Positions 9,263-20,093 of a stretch of 64,000 bases of DNA are shown in pieces (position 1 is the stretch's first letter; each line of letters opens with the position of its first letter). The notes below the pieces were generated by a model that saw only the letters and a list, made by a program, of their open reading frames with translations, searched no databases and had not been told where the DNA came from. The stretch comes from Alloascoidea africana (Eukaryota > Ascomycota > Alloascoideomycetes > Alloascoideales > Alloascoideaceae). Location: NCBI GenBank assembly GCA_030581615.1, contig JAKTTT010000001.1, positions 806,001-870,000 of the forward strand, read 5' to 3'. A program made the position numbers and the translations under genes.

Positions 9263-10996
9263 ATGCTGGACACAGGAACGGGCCAAGAAGATACAAGAAA
9301 TGAGGTTGATAAAGGCAAGCTAAGCGCAATAGAAGCTTCCAATAGCATCAACACCATAGAGATGGGGGAAATGAAAGATTGCATTGTCTCCACAAAGTCC
9401 GGAGATTTTCATGACATATACGATCCATTACATCAAGGATCTCTCAAGAGAGGCCTAACACAAAGACATGTTGGACTGATCGTTATTGGAAGTTCCATCG
9501 GCACAGGCCTATTTGTTGGTATCTATTCTCCACTTATGACAGCGGGCTCTCTTCCGCTCTTTTTGGGGTTTGTAGTTTATGCTTTTGGAGTGATGTATGT
9601 TCTGATGCAATGTGTTGCCGAGATGTGTTCCTGGCTACCCATCCCCGGTTCAATGTTCCATTTTGCTGCTAGATTTGTGGATCCGGCGATGGGATTTGCT
9701 GCAGGGTGGGTGTATTTGTATGGCGCTGCGATGTTTCTTTGCGTTGAAATGGTGGCCGCGGCTGGAATGGTTGGATACTGGACAGACCTCAATTCTGGCG
9801 TGTTCATTGCCATTTTCTTAGCCGCCACGGTAACAATGAATCTACTGGCAGTTCAATATTATGGCGAAACAGAGTTTGTGTCTTCTTCTCTTAAAGTGCT
9901 GCTTATTGTTGGGCTGATGATTTTTGCTTTCATCTCTATGCTTGGTGGGAATCCTAAAGGAGACAGATATGGGTTCCGCAATTGGTCGGAAGGAGGCCTT
10001 TTCCACGAGTATCTTGTTGAAGGGGCCACGGGTAGATTTTTGGCATTCTGGAGTGTGATGATCTATGCTGCTTTCGCCATTGGCGGTCCAGATGTCCTTA
10101 TGATGATCTCGGGCGAGGTCAAAAATCCAAGGGTATTGATACCCAAAGCGGGAAGAAAATCTTATGTCCGAATTTATCTTTTCTACCTAGGAGGCATCTT
10201 TTTCATGAACACGCTATGTCCCTCAAATAGCCCCATGCTTGAAGCTCAAGCGGGGTCTGCCGGGGCGGCTTCAAGCCCTTGGGTTATTGGCATGAAAGAG
10301 ACCGCTGGCGTGCATGGGCTGGATAGCCTGGTGAACGCCTTAATTTTGTCATCTGCTTGGTCTTGTGGTAACGGTTTTCTGTATTCAGCGAGTCGGACAT
10401 TATACTCTCTATCACTAGCAGGGTATGCACCCCGTTGCTTCTCAAAGTGCAATAAAAAGGGAAACCCTTATCTGGCTGTTATAGCAGTGGCTTTGGTTGG
10501 CTGTTTATCCTTCCTCTCTGTTTCCAAAGGCTCATCTACTGCTTTCAACTGGTTTGCTAATCTTTCTGCATCAGCAATTCTGACTGTTTATTTCAATATT
10601 TTTGTGGTTTACTTGAAATGGAGGAGAGCAATGGTTGCACAGGGCATAGGATTGGATGCTGCTTACTATAAAGCTCCTTTTCGAATGCAACCATACGCTA
10701 GCTACTTTGGGCTTGGATTTACCATTCTTATTCTTTTCTTCAACGGTTTTGCTGTTTTTTTCCCTGGACACTTTAAGATTGATGACCTTTTTACAGCCTA
10801 TTTTTCACCAGTTTTCTATATACTCATGTTTTTGTTTTGGAAGTTTTACAAGAAGACGCATTATAGAGCCTCTATTAAGTCGGACATTACAACCGGAAAA
10901 GCTGAAATTGACGCTGAAGATGAAGCAAGAGAACCAGAACCAGAAGCTCATGGGGTTAAGAAGTTTTGGAACGTGGTTTATGATGTGGTGTTCTAA
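9263..10996 (+). CDS. Amino-acid permease, YAT family (tandem copy 2)
   Basis: A 577-aa paralogue of the permease at 5918, with the same layout: a hydrophilic N-terminus about 10 residues longer, GSSIGTGLFVGI in helix 1, PIPGSMFHFAARFVDPAMGFAAGW, the RNWSEGG block, and the tail DITTGKAEIDAED. Most residues align without gaps; the two coding regions keep a constant 3375-bp offset through the patches compared. The N-terminal and C-terminal tails differ most. This copy has an acidic EPEPEA stretch near the end, which may mean different trafficking or turnover signals (inference). The ATG at 9263 is the first in frame; a second in-frame ATG (MGEMKDC) about 33 codons later would also leave all membrane segments intact. 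The substrate is unknown. Confidence 0.87.
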   Translation: MLDTGTGQEDTRNEVDKGKLSAIEASNSINTIEMGEMKDCIVSTKSGDFHDIYDPLHQGSLKRGLTQRHVGLIVIGSSIGTGLFVGIYSPLMTAGSLPLFLGFVVYAFGVMYVLMQCVAEMCSWLPIPGSMFHFAARFVDPAMGFAAGWVYLYGAAMFLCVEMVAAAGMVGYWTDLNSGVFIAIFLAATVTMNLLAVQYYGETEFVSSSLKVLLIVGLMIFAFISMLGGNPKGDRYGFRNWSEGGLFHEYLVEGATGRFLAFWSVMIYAAFAIGGPDVLMMISGEVKNPRVLIPKAGRKSYVRIYLFYLGGIFFMNTLCPSNSPMLEAQAGSAGAASSPWVIGMKETAGVHGLDSLVNALILSSAWSCGNGFLYSASRTLYSLSLAGYAPRCFSKCNKKGNPYLAVIAVALVGCLSFLSVSKGSSTAFNWFANLSASAILTVYFNIFVVYLKWRRAMVAQGIGLDAAYYKAPFRMQPYASYFGLGFTILILFFNGFAVFFPGHFKIDDLFTAYFSPVFYILMFLFWKFYKKTHYRASIKSDITTGKAEIDAEDEAREPEPEAHGVKKFWNVVYDVVF

Positions 10997-12214
10997 TGTT
11001 TGTATGTAACGCATTTTTTATTCATATAACACTAATGTTTTTTTATATTGTAAAATCAAATGTAAAGATTACTCCAAGGGAATGGTTGTGTCCGTTTCTC
11101 AAAGAGACAGAGAAAACATTCACCCCACACTTGACAAACCTAGACCATGTATCTATCTATATGTGTGTGTCGAAAATGGCATAAAGTTTGAAAATTTCAG
11201 TACAGATACCGTTTTTCTTCCTTCCAGAGGGATGGCGATGGAAGTTACGAATTTGATGAAATGTCGAAAAGCGTATACTCTATATGGGTTCATTTGTCCT
11301 AATTTACTTATCGATTTTTATTTTCTTCATATCTGAGCATGCTGATCCCTGCTTTGGTAACCATTCATTGATGTAAAGCAACCGCCGTGAAATACTTTCG
11401 CTTCGTCAACATTGATGCTGAACTACTCTTGAAAGATCTTTACATAGCGAAAACATCTGAGTGCCAACAACGGCTCATCAATAGTTTGCACGTTGTACAT
11501 TTCAGTGAATTTCATTCTATTTTAATGAATAATTTTGCAATATAATCATCAATCTCTCTGCTCTTGGGACCACACTAATTCTAAGTTACTAAAGGTTTGA
11601 TTCTATTAACGCTGCAATAGTATAAACGTAATCAGTTGCCTACAGGACCCGATTCTTATCAAAATTTACCTTAGGGGTATGAATTTGAAGCAGGCCAAAA
11701 ATTTCACCATTGAAAAGTCTGACAGTGAAATTCTGCAATTGACAGAAATACTTGCTATATTGATAAGAACCATAAAGATAGCGGCTCGAGAAGCCAGCGA
11801 CAGGATTACATTCGCTTTGTTGTATTTCTCTCTTCTAAAACATAAAGCAGACCGTATTACCAATATGATCCTAAACTCCAGAATTTCTCGGGGCGCCCTG
11901 TGTTGCACACAGATCCTATATGAATATAAACGTTCTAGAGGGTGAGTTGTGTTATTCAATTTTTGTATTATATCAAGCACGACCTTGTGGTGTCAGCCAA
12001 ATCAAAAGCTACTAAAAATAAAAAATAAGGTAATAAAGCTTTTGTTATCTAATCACATTTTTGTCCCTTTTCAAGGATGTTTTGCAATCATTTTTGTTTG
12101 TCTCTCGGTAGTTTTTCAAGTTGGTGTTTCTCTTTCTAGCATCATATAGATTGATCCGGGTAACACACCCGCAGTAGAGGATTGGACAGAACCGATCTTT
12201 ACATACAGTCGCTG
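10997..12214. other. 1.2-kb region between permease 2 and RPO41
   Basis: Apart from the small open frame at 11679 (listed separately), nothing gene-like is seen. The last ~250 bp before the RPO41 ATG are T-rich and presumably carry its promoter. Confidence 0.4.
11679..11945 (+). CDS. Small ORF of uncertain status (88 codons), weakly cyclin-like
   Basis: The frame runs from ATG 11679 to a TGA that overlaps a donor-like GTGAGT. The peptide is helix-like and reasonable in composition. One section (TEILAILIRTIKIAAREAS followed by DRITFALLYFSLLKHK) vaguely resembles the first helices of a Pcl-type cyclin box, but no C-terminal half of a cyclin box is present before RPO41. It could be a small real gene, a first exon, a relic, or chance. 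The antisense frame over the same DNA (about 100 codons) looks less protein-like. Confidence 0.25.
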   Translation: MNLKQAKNFTIEKSDSEILQLTEILAILIRTIKIAAREASDRITFALLYFSLLKHKADRITNMILNSRISRGALCCTQILYEYKRSRG

Positions 12215-15200
12215 ATGAGATCAAGGCCCTTTTCCATTAGATATCGATTGGTGGGCAGGAGCCGGCGATTACCGCATTTGTACTTGAGTAAACACTACTC
12301 TTCTCATCAACCAACATATTCTCAAAGTTCAGACAAGACCTATGTCGTCTGGGATAGCGTTAACAGAAAGTTTGTGCCAGGAAGAACTTCACCCTTAGAT
12401 AATATCAAATCATTAGAGCGTTCGAAGAAAGATCTCTCACACACTGCTTTATTTGAATCTCATGCTGCTCTACCTAAAGATGTCGCCTATCTTGCTGTAT
12501 TTTTTTATGAGAGCCTAAAAAGTGGAGACTTCAAAAGATCTGTGAAACTTCTGAATAGGTTGAAGCTTAGCGTCAGCGGGGAAGAATTTCGGTTTTATAT
12601 CAATCGTTTGATTTTAAAAAGTTATGAATCTTTACCGCCAGACGATTTTGTTCCCTTTTTTCATGAAGTGGTCAAGCTTAGCGACAACTCAATTGACAAG
12701 GTTAGTTCCGGGTGCCTGCTGCAAGCTATATACGACATTAAGGATCTGGACGAGGCGAAGAAGAAGCAAATGATGGTTAAAGAGCTTTACAATGATGAAA
12801 ATCAGCTGAAGACCAATGTTCTGGATTTATTGGAATCAAAAGAAGCAGAACTATCTCCGGGGTGCGAGAGAATGGTTAGCAAGGTTTGTACTGTTGAAAT
12901 TGGACATTTGGCGTAACACATACTAACTTGATCCCACAGATTTTGGGTGTGAAAACCAATAGGTTTCAGGTGCGACGTAGTCATGAAATTGATGATTCAA
13001 ATATACAGGGAGATTTAGATGCTCTAATTCCCGCTCTTTCTGTAATTTCAGAACTTCGTTTTCGTCCAGATTCTGTAACTGTGGATCCGAACACCCCATT
13101 GTACGAATGTTACACTGAACTGGGGCCCAGCGATAAACTCAAATTTGACGCTGAGTATACCCAATTTAACGAGAAACGACAATATCAGCTAGAAAATTCA
13201 CTTTTACACTTTGAGGAACAAAAAGCAGTTGACGTGTTGAAGAAAGATATCAAGTCTAAAGATTCTTTTTATGCTTCATCATCTGTTTCGTTCTGGATAG
13301 AAGAATGGATGACCAAGTATTCAAGTTCTTTGGATAGACTGATAAATGAAGTCGGAGCCGGCTCTTTTGAGTCATTGAAGGCATTGGTGGAAAACGGTGC
13401 TGATTCCGTTAGCATTAAGAGACACCAGAAATTTACTCAAGTTCTGAAAGGAATGAATCTTAGAGGCATCGCAGCAATGGTGATAGTGGAGGTTTTGAGA
13501 AGACAACTAAGAGCGATCCGTGAAAATTCTAAATCACCGTTATACATTTCGAAGATTTCTCTATCATTAGGGGAAATGTCAAGAGACCTAGTTAAACAAA
13601 CCTTGTGGAAAGATTTGAAGGCAAAGAGAGATTTTGATACTGGAATTATTAATGACATTTGTGAATCTTTGTTCACAAAAGACGAAATGATATCTTTTGG
13701 CGCATTTCTTCTTACTGTTCTCTTAGAATGCGCGTATATATTACCGGCAAATGTGCCTCAAGCCATAGCAGACACCGGAAAACCTCCCCAACTTCCAGCT
13801 TTTTGGCATACCTATATTATTCAATCAAGCAAGCAAGTTGGGATACTAGAAATGCATGAAGACCTGAAAGCCTTATTAACTACAAGCGATATTTCTCCAG
13901 CTATCCACCCTCGTGCGCTACCAATGCTGATTCCTCCTAAAAGATGGTCAGCATGGGATGATGGAGGGTTTTATTACAGCAAACATAATGTCGTCACATC
14001 CAATTCTTTCGAAACAGAAATTGATGCATACATAAAAGTAGCATCAGAAAATCACAGCTTGGATCAGCTATTTGAGGGCCTTGATTATTTGGGCTCTACA
14101 GCATGGGCTATTAATCCAAAAGTTTTGAAAGTGCTAACAAAAGTTTGGAACTCTGGAGAAAGATTTTTAGATATTCCTCCAAGCGTTGGATCTTATAAAA
14201 AAGTTAAATACCCCAGAAGGCCGAACAATCCTTCGAATGAAAGTATAGTAAAATGGAAGAAGGAAATTTACAAATTGGTGCGTGAACACAAAAGGGCTTA
14301 CAGTATGAGAATTGGCTTAAACTACAGAATTACAATCGCAGCAGCATTAGCTAAAAATGGGGACAGGTTTTACTTTCCACATGTCATTGATTTTCGAGGA
14401 CGAGCTTACCCTATGGGATCTGACGTGACTTACATGACAGGGGATGAAACTAGAGCTTTGTTAATGTTCTGGAATGGTAAACCCTTAGGCAAGGCTGGCC
14501 TTAGATGGCTGAAAATTCATTTGGCTAATGTGTATGGAAAGACTAAAGTTTCGTTGGATGAGCGGGTGGCCTTTACTGAATCGCATATAGAGCAAATTAT
14601 GGATTCAGCAGATTCTCCTCTAGAAGGGAATGGATGGTGGATTGGGGCAGAGAAGCCATGGCAAGCATTGGCCATATGCATCGAGCTGACCAGTGCTCTC
14701 CGGTGTAAAGATTCAGAACAGTATATTTCTCATCTTCCAATTTATCAAGATGGTTCTTGTAATGGACTTCAGCACTATGCGGCTCTGGGACGGGATTTAC
14801 AAGGTGGAGCAGAGGTCAATTTGATACCATCTGAGAAACCAAACGATGTTTACTCGAAAGTCCTTGAGATTGTTATGGATAAGATTGACTCAGATATCAG
14901 AAGTTTCCCAAATTCCGATAAAGGGAATTTGGCCAAACGAATTCGTGACTTTGTTAATCGTAAAACCGTTAAGCAAACAGTCATGACTAGTGTTTATGGG
15001 GTTACAAGATTTGGAGGAACAACGCAGATTTTTGAGCATCTAAGATCTGAGCTTGAGCAAAGATTGCACAAATCTGAGCTGTCAGATGAGCAGTATTCTT
15101 TTTTGAATGACTATAGCGAACTTACCAGAGCTGCCATGTATATTTCCGCTTACGTCTTTGAAGCTCTGGACACTCTGTTTACCAACGCAAGAGAAATTCA

Positions 15201-16059
15201 GCGGTGGCTGCTACTTGTTGCGAAACGAATAACAACGTTGATGAGATTTGACATGTATCAAAACGTTCCGTTGAATGACTTTGGGAAAAAGTTTTTGACT
15301 TCAATTGTTTGGACCTCTCCTATATCCTTGCCTGTGGTGCAATCATATAGGAAATCTGTTTTCATTAAGCTTCGAACATCCATTCAGACCATCAAAATCC
15401 GAAATCCATTTGTCCTGTCTTATAATGATTGTGAGAAGCACAAGAATGCTCTAGCGCCCAACTTTGTACATTCTTTGGACGCGTCACATATGTTCTGGAC
15501 AGCTCAGGAATGCCACTCAAGAGGTCTCACATTTGCATCTGTTCATGATTCATATTGGACTCACGCCTGTGATGTTGATGAACTCTCAACGGTGCTACGA
15601 CTTAAATTTACAGATTTATACAAAATAAACATTATGGAAGCTCTAAAAGATGAGCTTGCTCAAAGATACAGTGGATTCATGCAACTGGTATATATTCCCA
15701 CTAATACCGAAGCAGCCAACGAAATTCTGCAATGGAGAAAAGAAAAGCATGGCAGAACGTTTACCAAAGTAACGAATTCAGTTCTTCGAACAGAACTGGC
15801 TATTGAATACCAAGAGTTCCAGAGCCACTCTCAAACATCTACTACTCCTTCTCGGATATTGGAGGCACACAATCAAGCAGCTTACGTGAAAAGTTCTGAT
15901 ACAAAGTATACTTTGTATGGAACGGAAACTAAAGAGCAACCCAATGTTAATCTCAAAAATGCCATCCCATTGTTTGTTCCGTTTAAGTTGCCCGCACTTC
16001 CGCAACAAGGCGATCTTGATATAGGCAAAGTTTTGAACAGCAGATATTTTTTCAGTTAG
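12215..16059 (+). CDS. RPO41: Mitochondrial DNA-directed RNA polymerase (spliced)
   Basis: This is the single-subunit, T7-like RNA polymerase that transcribes mitochondrial DNA together with Mtf1. Two frames (exon 1, 12215-12883; exon 2, 12940-16059) join in phase across a 56-bp intron to give 1262 aa, close to the 1351 aa of S. cerevisiae. The start at 12215 is the first ATG; the open frame continues upstream only without ATG. The first ~30 residues are Arg-rich without acidic residues (RSRPFSIRYRLVGRSRR), a good mitochondrial presequence. The catalytic domain shows DFRGRAYPMG (about residue 710), motif A YQDGSCNGLQHYAALGRD with metal-binding Asp about 827, the motif B region KQTVMTSVYGVTRFGG, and motif C VHDSYWTHACD with Asp about 1093. 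The C-terminal ~75 residues (PLFVPFKLPALPQQGDLDI near the end) match the family ending. It looks complete and functional. The identification is near certain. Confidence 0.96.
12884..12939 (+). other. Spliceosomal intron in RPO41 (56 bp)
   Basis: The donor is GTTTGT at 12884. A perfect branch site TACTAAC lies at 12921-12927 and the acceptor CAG ends at 12939. Removal joins codon-phase 0 on both sides (…MVSK|ILGVK…) and unites two frames that otherwise differ by two nucleotides. At 56 bp it is near the lower size limit for yeast introns. Confidence 0.9.
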
Positions 16060-17835
16060 ATGATCATCTATTTCTTATCTTCACTTCCGATAGTACTATT
16101 CGGCTTACTGTAAGCCAGTGTTTCAGTCATATGCGAGATGAATTATGAACAACAGGATATGTCAAATGTATAAAACCAAAGGTTTCTGATCGAAGCGGAT
16201 ATCTCAAAGTTTTCGCGACTTGATAGATCATCAAGGAGTCCGTTCATTTTTTGTGTCTGTGCATTTTGCTCTTAATGATTAGAAGTACATCCTTCAAGTC
16301 TTGCCTTACCCAATACTTATAATCAGCAATCGAAATTACCTAAATAATCTGAAAGATAAACGCAAGATGTCACTGATGCTACCTTTTTTGACACAAATCT
16401 AAATTTTCGTTGCCTTCAATGCTATTTCAATATTTACCTTGTTTTACAAGCGCCTCAAGCGCCCCAAAAAAAGATCCCAAGAACAATCTCATATGAATTG
16501 AATATTTAAACGGAAGAATGTGGTGAGCAATTTTCTCTCACCAGGTTGATATTGTTTGGAAACCTATCTTATCAAAACAACTTCTTTCAGGTTTGGGAGA
16601 ACGAAATATTAATAATGTCCTTTATGAGCATCTATTTTTGTCTATATAATAACCAGACATTATGTTACAAAATTCTTAGCATGGCGGCAAAGATTGTTGA
16701 GAAACTAACTTCTAGCAAAGCATCAACAGAAATCAAACAAAACGAAAAGAAGCAAAAAGATTATGTAAATAAGCCCATGCCAAAGAGCTTTAAATTACAA
16801 TATGTAGATATTCAATGTATCATCTTTTGAACTCTTCAATGATCTATTGATGGCATTGAAAAAAACGAGCCCGGGGCAAGCGTAAGAACTACCTTTGTCT
16901 TTTCTGTTCTTAGGATTTATCAGGCATGGACCGCTGCCAGCCGAATAGAACATATCTGGTAGGAAAGTGATTGCGGAAGCAATGATCTCCTATTGACAGT
17001 TTAATTTGAATACTTACTCGTTAACGCACAATTTTACTGATCTTGGAGCTTTTCTTCAATACATGGCAAACATCATTTAGTACAACTCCCAAAGTTCGTC
17101 AATCAAGGGTTTTGGGAATCCTATCAGACACACCATCTGACCAGCTCATGACCTATTCAGGCGAGAAACGGTCTGCTGTTCTTCCAAGTCATCGAACAAT
17201 ACTAACAGTTTCTTCGCTCCAGTCCGTCAGGTCAATCTTGCTTTTGATCATACAACGGTCAAAAAATCAAACAAAAAAAGAAATGCTCATGGAGAACAGC
17301 GCAATCATCCTTTCTTAGGGTCCATTAGATCTTTCGCGAAGCCTATCGACCCTTCCAAAACCGAGTCAGTGGTTTTTTCTTCCACTGTAAAACTGTTTGC
17401 TAGTCACACCTCTACTTGTAAAAAACTTATTGAGAACTCCATATTGAATGGTTCAACTTCAGAATCTGGATATTGGGTTGCTTCTCCACACAAAATCTAA
17501 AGGAACGAGAAATAATATCAGGAAATCAGTAGAGTATGAAATAATCTACCTCACTGCCACTAGTTCTTAGGGCTCACCCGACAAGCTTCCTATTAGTGTT
17601 AAATTTTTTGTAGCTTGCTGACTAGTTTGCTGACTATCGGTTGACTTATCGCTACTTCTTATCGCCCGCGTCTGGTTCGCTACTTGCGGAGGCCCCCAAA
17701 ACGAACAAGACTACTACGCCCAAAGCCCCTTAAAATCGATATCATGGACAATGAAGTCGAGAAATTCCAAGATACTATATGCTCTTTGATTTTCTAATAG
17801 ATCTTGAAGATGCTCCTTCGGATCTACATTGGAGA

Positions 17836-17849
17836 GAGTGACGTCACTC
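17836..17849. promoter_or_regulatory. CRE-type palindrome upstream of MFS transporter
   Basis: GAGTGACGTCACTC is a perfect 14-bp palindrome containing TGACGTCA, the ATF/CREB-family site bound in yeasts by bZIP factors such as Sko1, Cst6 or Aca1. It lies 136 bp before the ATG at 17985 and just upstream of the TATA box, a typical position for a working site. Confidence 0.55.
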
Positions 17850-17871
17850 AAATGGGCGAGATCGAGAAAGG

Positions 17872-17877
17872 TATAAA
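17872..17877 (+). promoter_or_regulatory. TATA box of MFS transporter
   Basis: TATAAA lies 108 bp before the chosen ATG and 22 bp after the CRE-type palindrome. Confidence 0.45.
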
Positions 17878-17984
17878 GCGTAATCATACTTCATGAACTT
17901 AGATCTTAACCCGAAACGATATTTTCTTTTTTGGTCCACACCCATCCTCTCTTCTTCCAACAACGTCTAACCAAAGTCCGAACT

Positions 17985-19844
17985 ATGGTGAGGAGTAACC
18001 AAAAAGTTCAAGGCCTTACGGGGAACAGGCTGATATACTTTACTAGCATATTTGTTAGTCTAGGCGTGTTCCTCTTTGGATATGACCAGGGAGTCATGTC
18101 CGGCATCATCACAGGGACATATTTCAAAGATTACTTCAATCAGCCTTCGAAAGCCACAATCGGTACGATGGTTGCTATTCTAGAGATTGGGGCACTTGTA
18201 TCTTCGCTCTGTGTGGGTAAGATTGGAGATCTAATCGGTAGGCGAAGAACAATCAGGTACGGCGCCTTGATTTTCATTGTTGGTGGACTTTTTCAATCTT
18301 TTACTACCAGTATGTCACTACTGATTTTGGGAAGAGTGATTAGTGGTATTGGCGTAGGAATGCTCTCCACCATTGTTCCTGTCTACCAGTCTGAAATATC
18401 ACCCCCACATAACAGAGGAAAACTAGCCTGTATTGAATTCACTGGGAATATTATCGGATATGCTTCTTCGGTGTGGGTAGATTATTTCTGTTCCTATATA
18501 GAAAATGACCATTCCTGGAGGCTTCCATTATTGATTCAGTGTATTATGGGACTTTTGCTGTATCTCGGGTCTTTTGTCATATGCGAATCTCCAAGATGGC
18601 TGCTTGATACAGATAGGGATGAGGAAGGAATTGTGGTTATCGCTTCTTTACAAGGTGGTGGGGACCTTCAAAGCCCCAAGGCCAGGGATGAATACCGTAG
18701 CATTAAGGAAGGGGTATTGATACATCGAATGGAAGGGGAAAGAACTTATGGCTACATGTGGCGGAGATACAAGAAAAGACTGATTATTGCAATCTCGTCT
18801 CAAGCTTTTGCGCAACTGAATGGAATCAATGTTATATCATATTATGCTCCTCTTGTGTTTGAACAGGCTGGATGGGTCGGACGGGATGCAATTCTCATGA
18901 CGGGAATAAACGGCATAGTCTATGTTCTCAGTACTATCCCACCATGGTATCTGGTTGACCGATGGGGTCGCCGTGTGATATTGATTTCGGGGGCAATAAT
19001 CATGGCAGTATCATTGTCCTCGATATCTTATTTTATGTTTTTGAATATTCCTCAGACACCAACATTGGTCGTGCTCTCTGTCATCATTTTTAACGCATTC
19101 TTTGGGTACTCATGGGGTCCAGTTCCATGGCTTTATCCTCCCGAAATTCTGCCCCTTAGTGTTCGTGCAAAAGGTGCTTCATTATCCACTGCTGCAAATT
19201 GGGCGTGCAACTGGCTTGTCGGAGAACAGACACCAATATTGCAAGAGCTCATTGGATGGAGGTTATACCTTGTCCATGCCTTTTTCTGTACCCTTTCTGG
19301 AATTGTCGTGTACTTTGTATTTCCAGAGACCAAGGGCCTTCATCTCGAAGAAATGGATAGCGTTTTTGGAGATCAATCCTCTTCTATTTTCAGCATAAAT
19401 TCCCCGAGCTCTAGACAGAGACGGGGAAGTAGTTCAATGCTTAGCAGCCGGTCAGGATTCAGTGCCATGGGAGATCAACCAGGTTCACCGCTCTTGGCTC
19501 CATCACCAGCTGCAGTTTCAAGACAAAAGTCTATTGGAAACATCAGTGGTAACGATCTTCTGCAACACGAGTTTAATCCCGTGCTTAGCTCTCAGGCATC
19601 CTTCATTGAGCCTGAAGAGTTGGAACCTCCAGACGTGGACCTTGCCCAGTACTCGGAACAGCGAAGCCTCCTGGGCCAGTCTCGCTGGAAAAATAAGTCA
19701 TCCTCAGGGCTCATTAACAAGATATTTGGTGCTGAGGAAGTAAATGAGAGAACTCCATTATCACCAAATGAAGACATTGAGAATGTGGCAGCGTATTCCA
19801 GTGTTGATAAGCATCACAAGAAAGGAAGCAATAAAAAAGTCTGA
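17985..19844 (+). CDS. MFS sugar-porter family transporter with long Ser-rich tail
   Basis: A 619-aa sugar porter (MFS, SP family) with 12 predicted membrane helices. Visible family motifs are FLFGYDQGVMSG in helix 1, the loop GKIGDLIGRRRTI, GRVISGIGVG and PVYQSEISPPHNRG, then CESPRWLLD, QLNGINVISYYAP in helix 7, LVDRWGRRVIL, and PETKGLHLEEMD at the end of helix 12. The ATG at 17985 was chosen because the frame upstream of it lacks an ATG; the protein then begins directly before helix 1. After PETKG a ~150-residue hydrophilic tail rich in Ser follows (SP and RxxS-like sites such as SRQKSIG), unusually long for a simple hexose carrier. The substrate is unknown. The ubiquitin-protease gene starts only 249 bp downstream in the same direction. 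Confidence 0.88.
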   Translation: MVRSNQKVQGLTGNRLIYFTSIFVSLGVFLFGYDQGVMSGIITGTYFKDYFNQPSKATIGTMVAILEIGALVSSLCVGKIGDLIGRRRTIRYGALIFIVGGLFQSFTTSMSLLILGRVISGIGVGMLSTIVPVYQSEISPPHNRGKLACIEFTGNIIGYASSVWVDYFCSYIENDHSWRLPLLIQCIMGLLLYLGSFVICESPRWLLDTDRDEEGIVVIASLQGGGDLQSPKARDEYRSIKEGVLIHRMEGERTYGYMWRRYKKRLIIAISSQAFAQLNGINVISYYAPLVFEQAGWVGRDAILMTGINGIVYVLSTIPPWYLVDRWGRRVILISGAIIMAVSLSSISYFMFLNIPQTPTLVVLSVIIFNAFFGYSWGPVPWLYPPEILPLSVRAKGASLSTAANWACNWLVGEQTPILQELIGWRLYLVHAFFCTLSGIVVYFVFPETKGLHLEEMDSVFGDQSSSIFSINSPSSRQRRGSSSMLSSRSGFSAMGDQPGSPLLAPSPAAVSRQKSIGNISGNDLLQHEFNPVLSSQASFIEPEELEPPDVDLAQYSEQRSLLGQSRWKNKSSSGLINKIFGAEEVNERTPLSPNEDIENVAAYSSVDKHHKKGSNKKV

Positions 19845-20093
19845 TGAAACTCAAGCCCATAAAAATTGTTAAAGCTATTTGCTCCTTCATCAATCTCATT
19901 TCAATTAGATAGATTTCATAGAGAAGAAAGTCATGATGCATATTACACACTTTAGCGCGTAAACCCTGGCATGCTACAGAAGAGGTTATCCTTGGAGCCT
20001 TGGAAATACGTCCAACAGGCCCTGAGCATCAAGGAGCAGAGTAGCTTTTCGCTGACTCGAAATTGGTCTTAAACTCGAGTTTCTACCATTGAA

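Larger units (their letters stand above)
16060..17984. other. 1.9-kb intergenic region before the MFS transporter
   Basis: No supported gene. Small frames at 16546-16830 and 17043-17318 lack recognisable features and are not ATG-initiated over their full length. The right-hand end carries the CRE-like palindrome and TATA box listed below. Confidence 0.4.

Noticed and set aside
16546-16830. 94-codon frame before the MFS gene
   Set aside because: It lacks an ATG at its start; only a 49-codon Lys-rich remainder is ATG-initiated, with no family resemblance.
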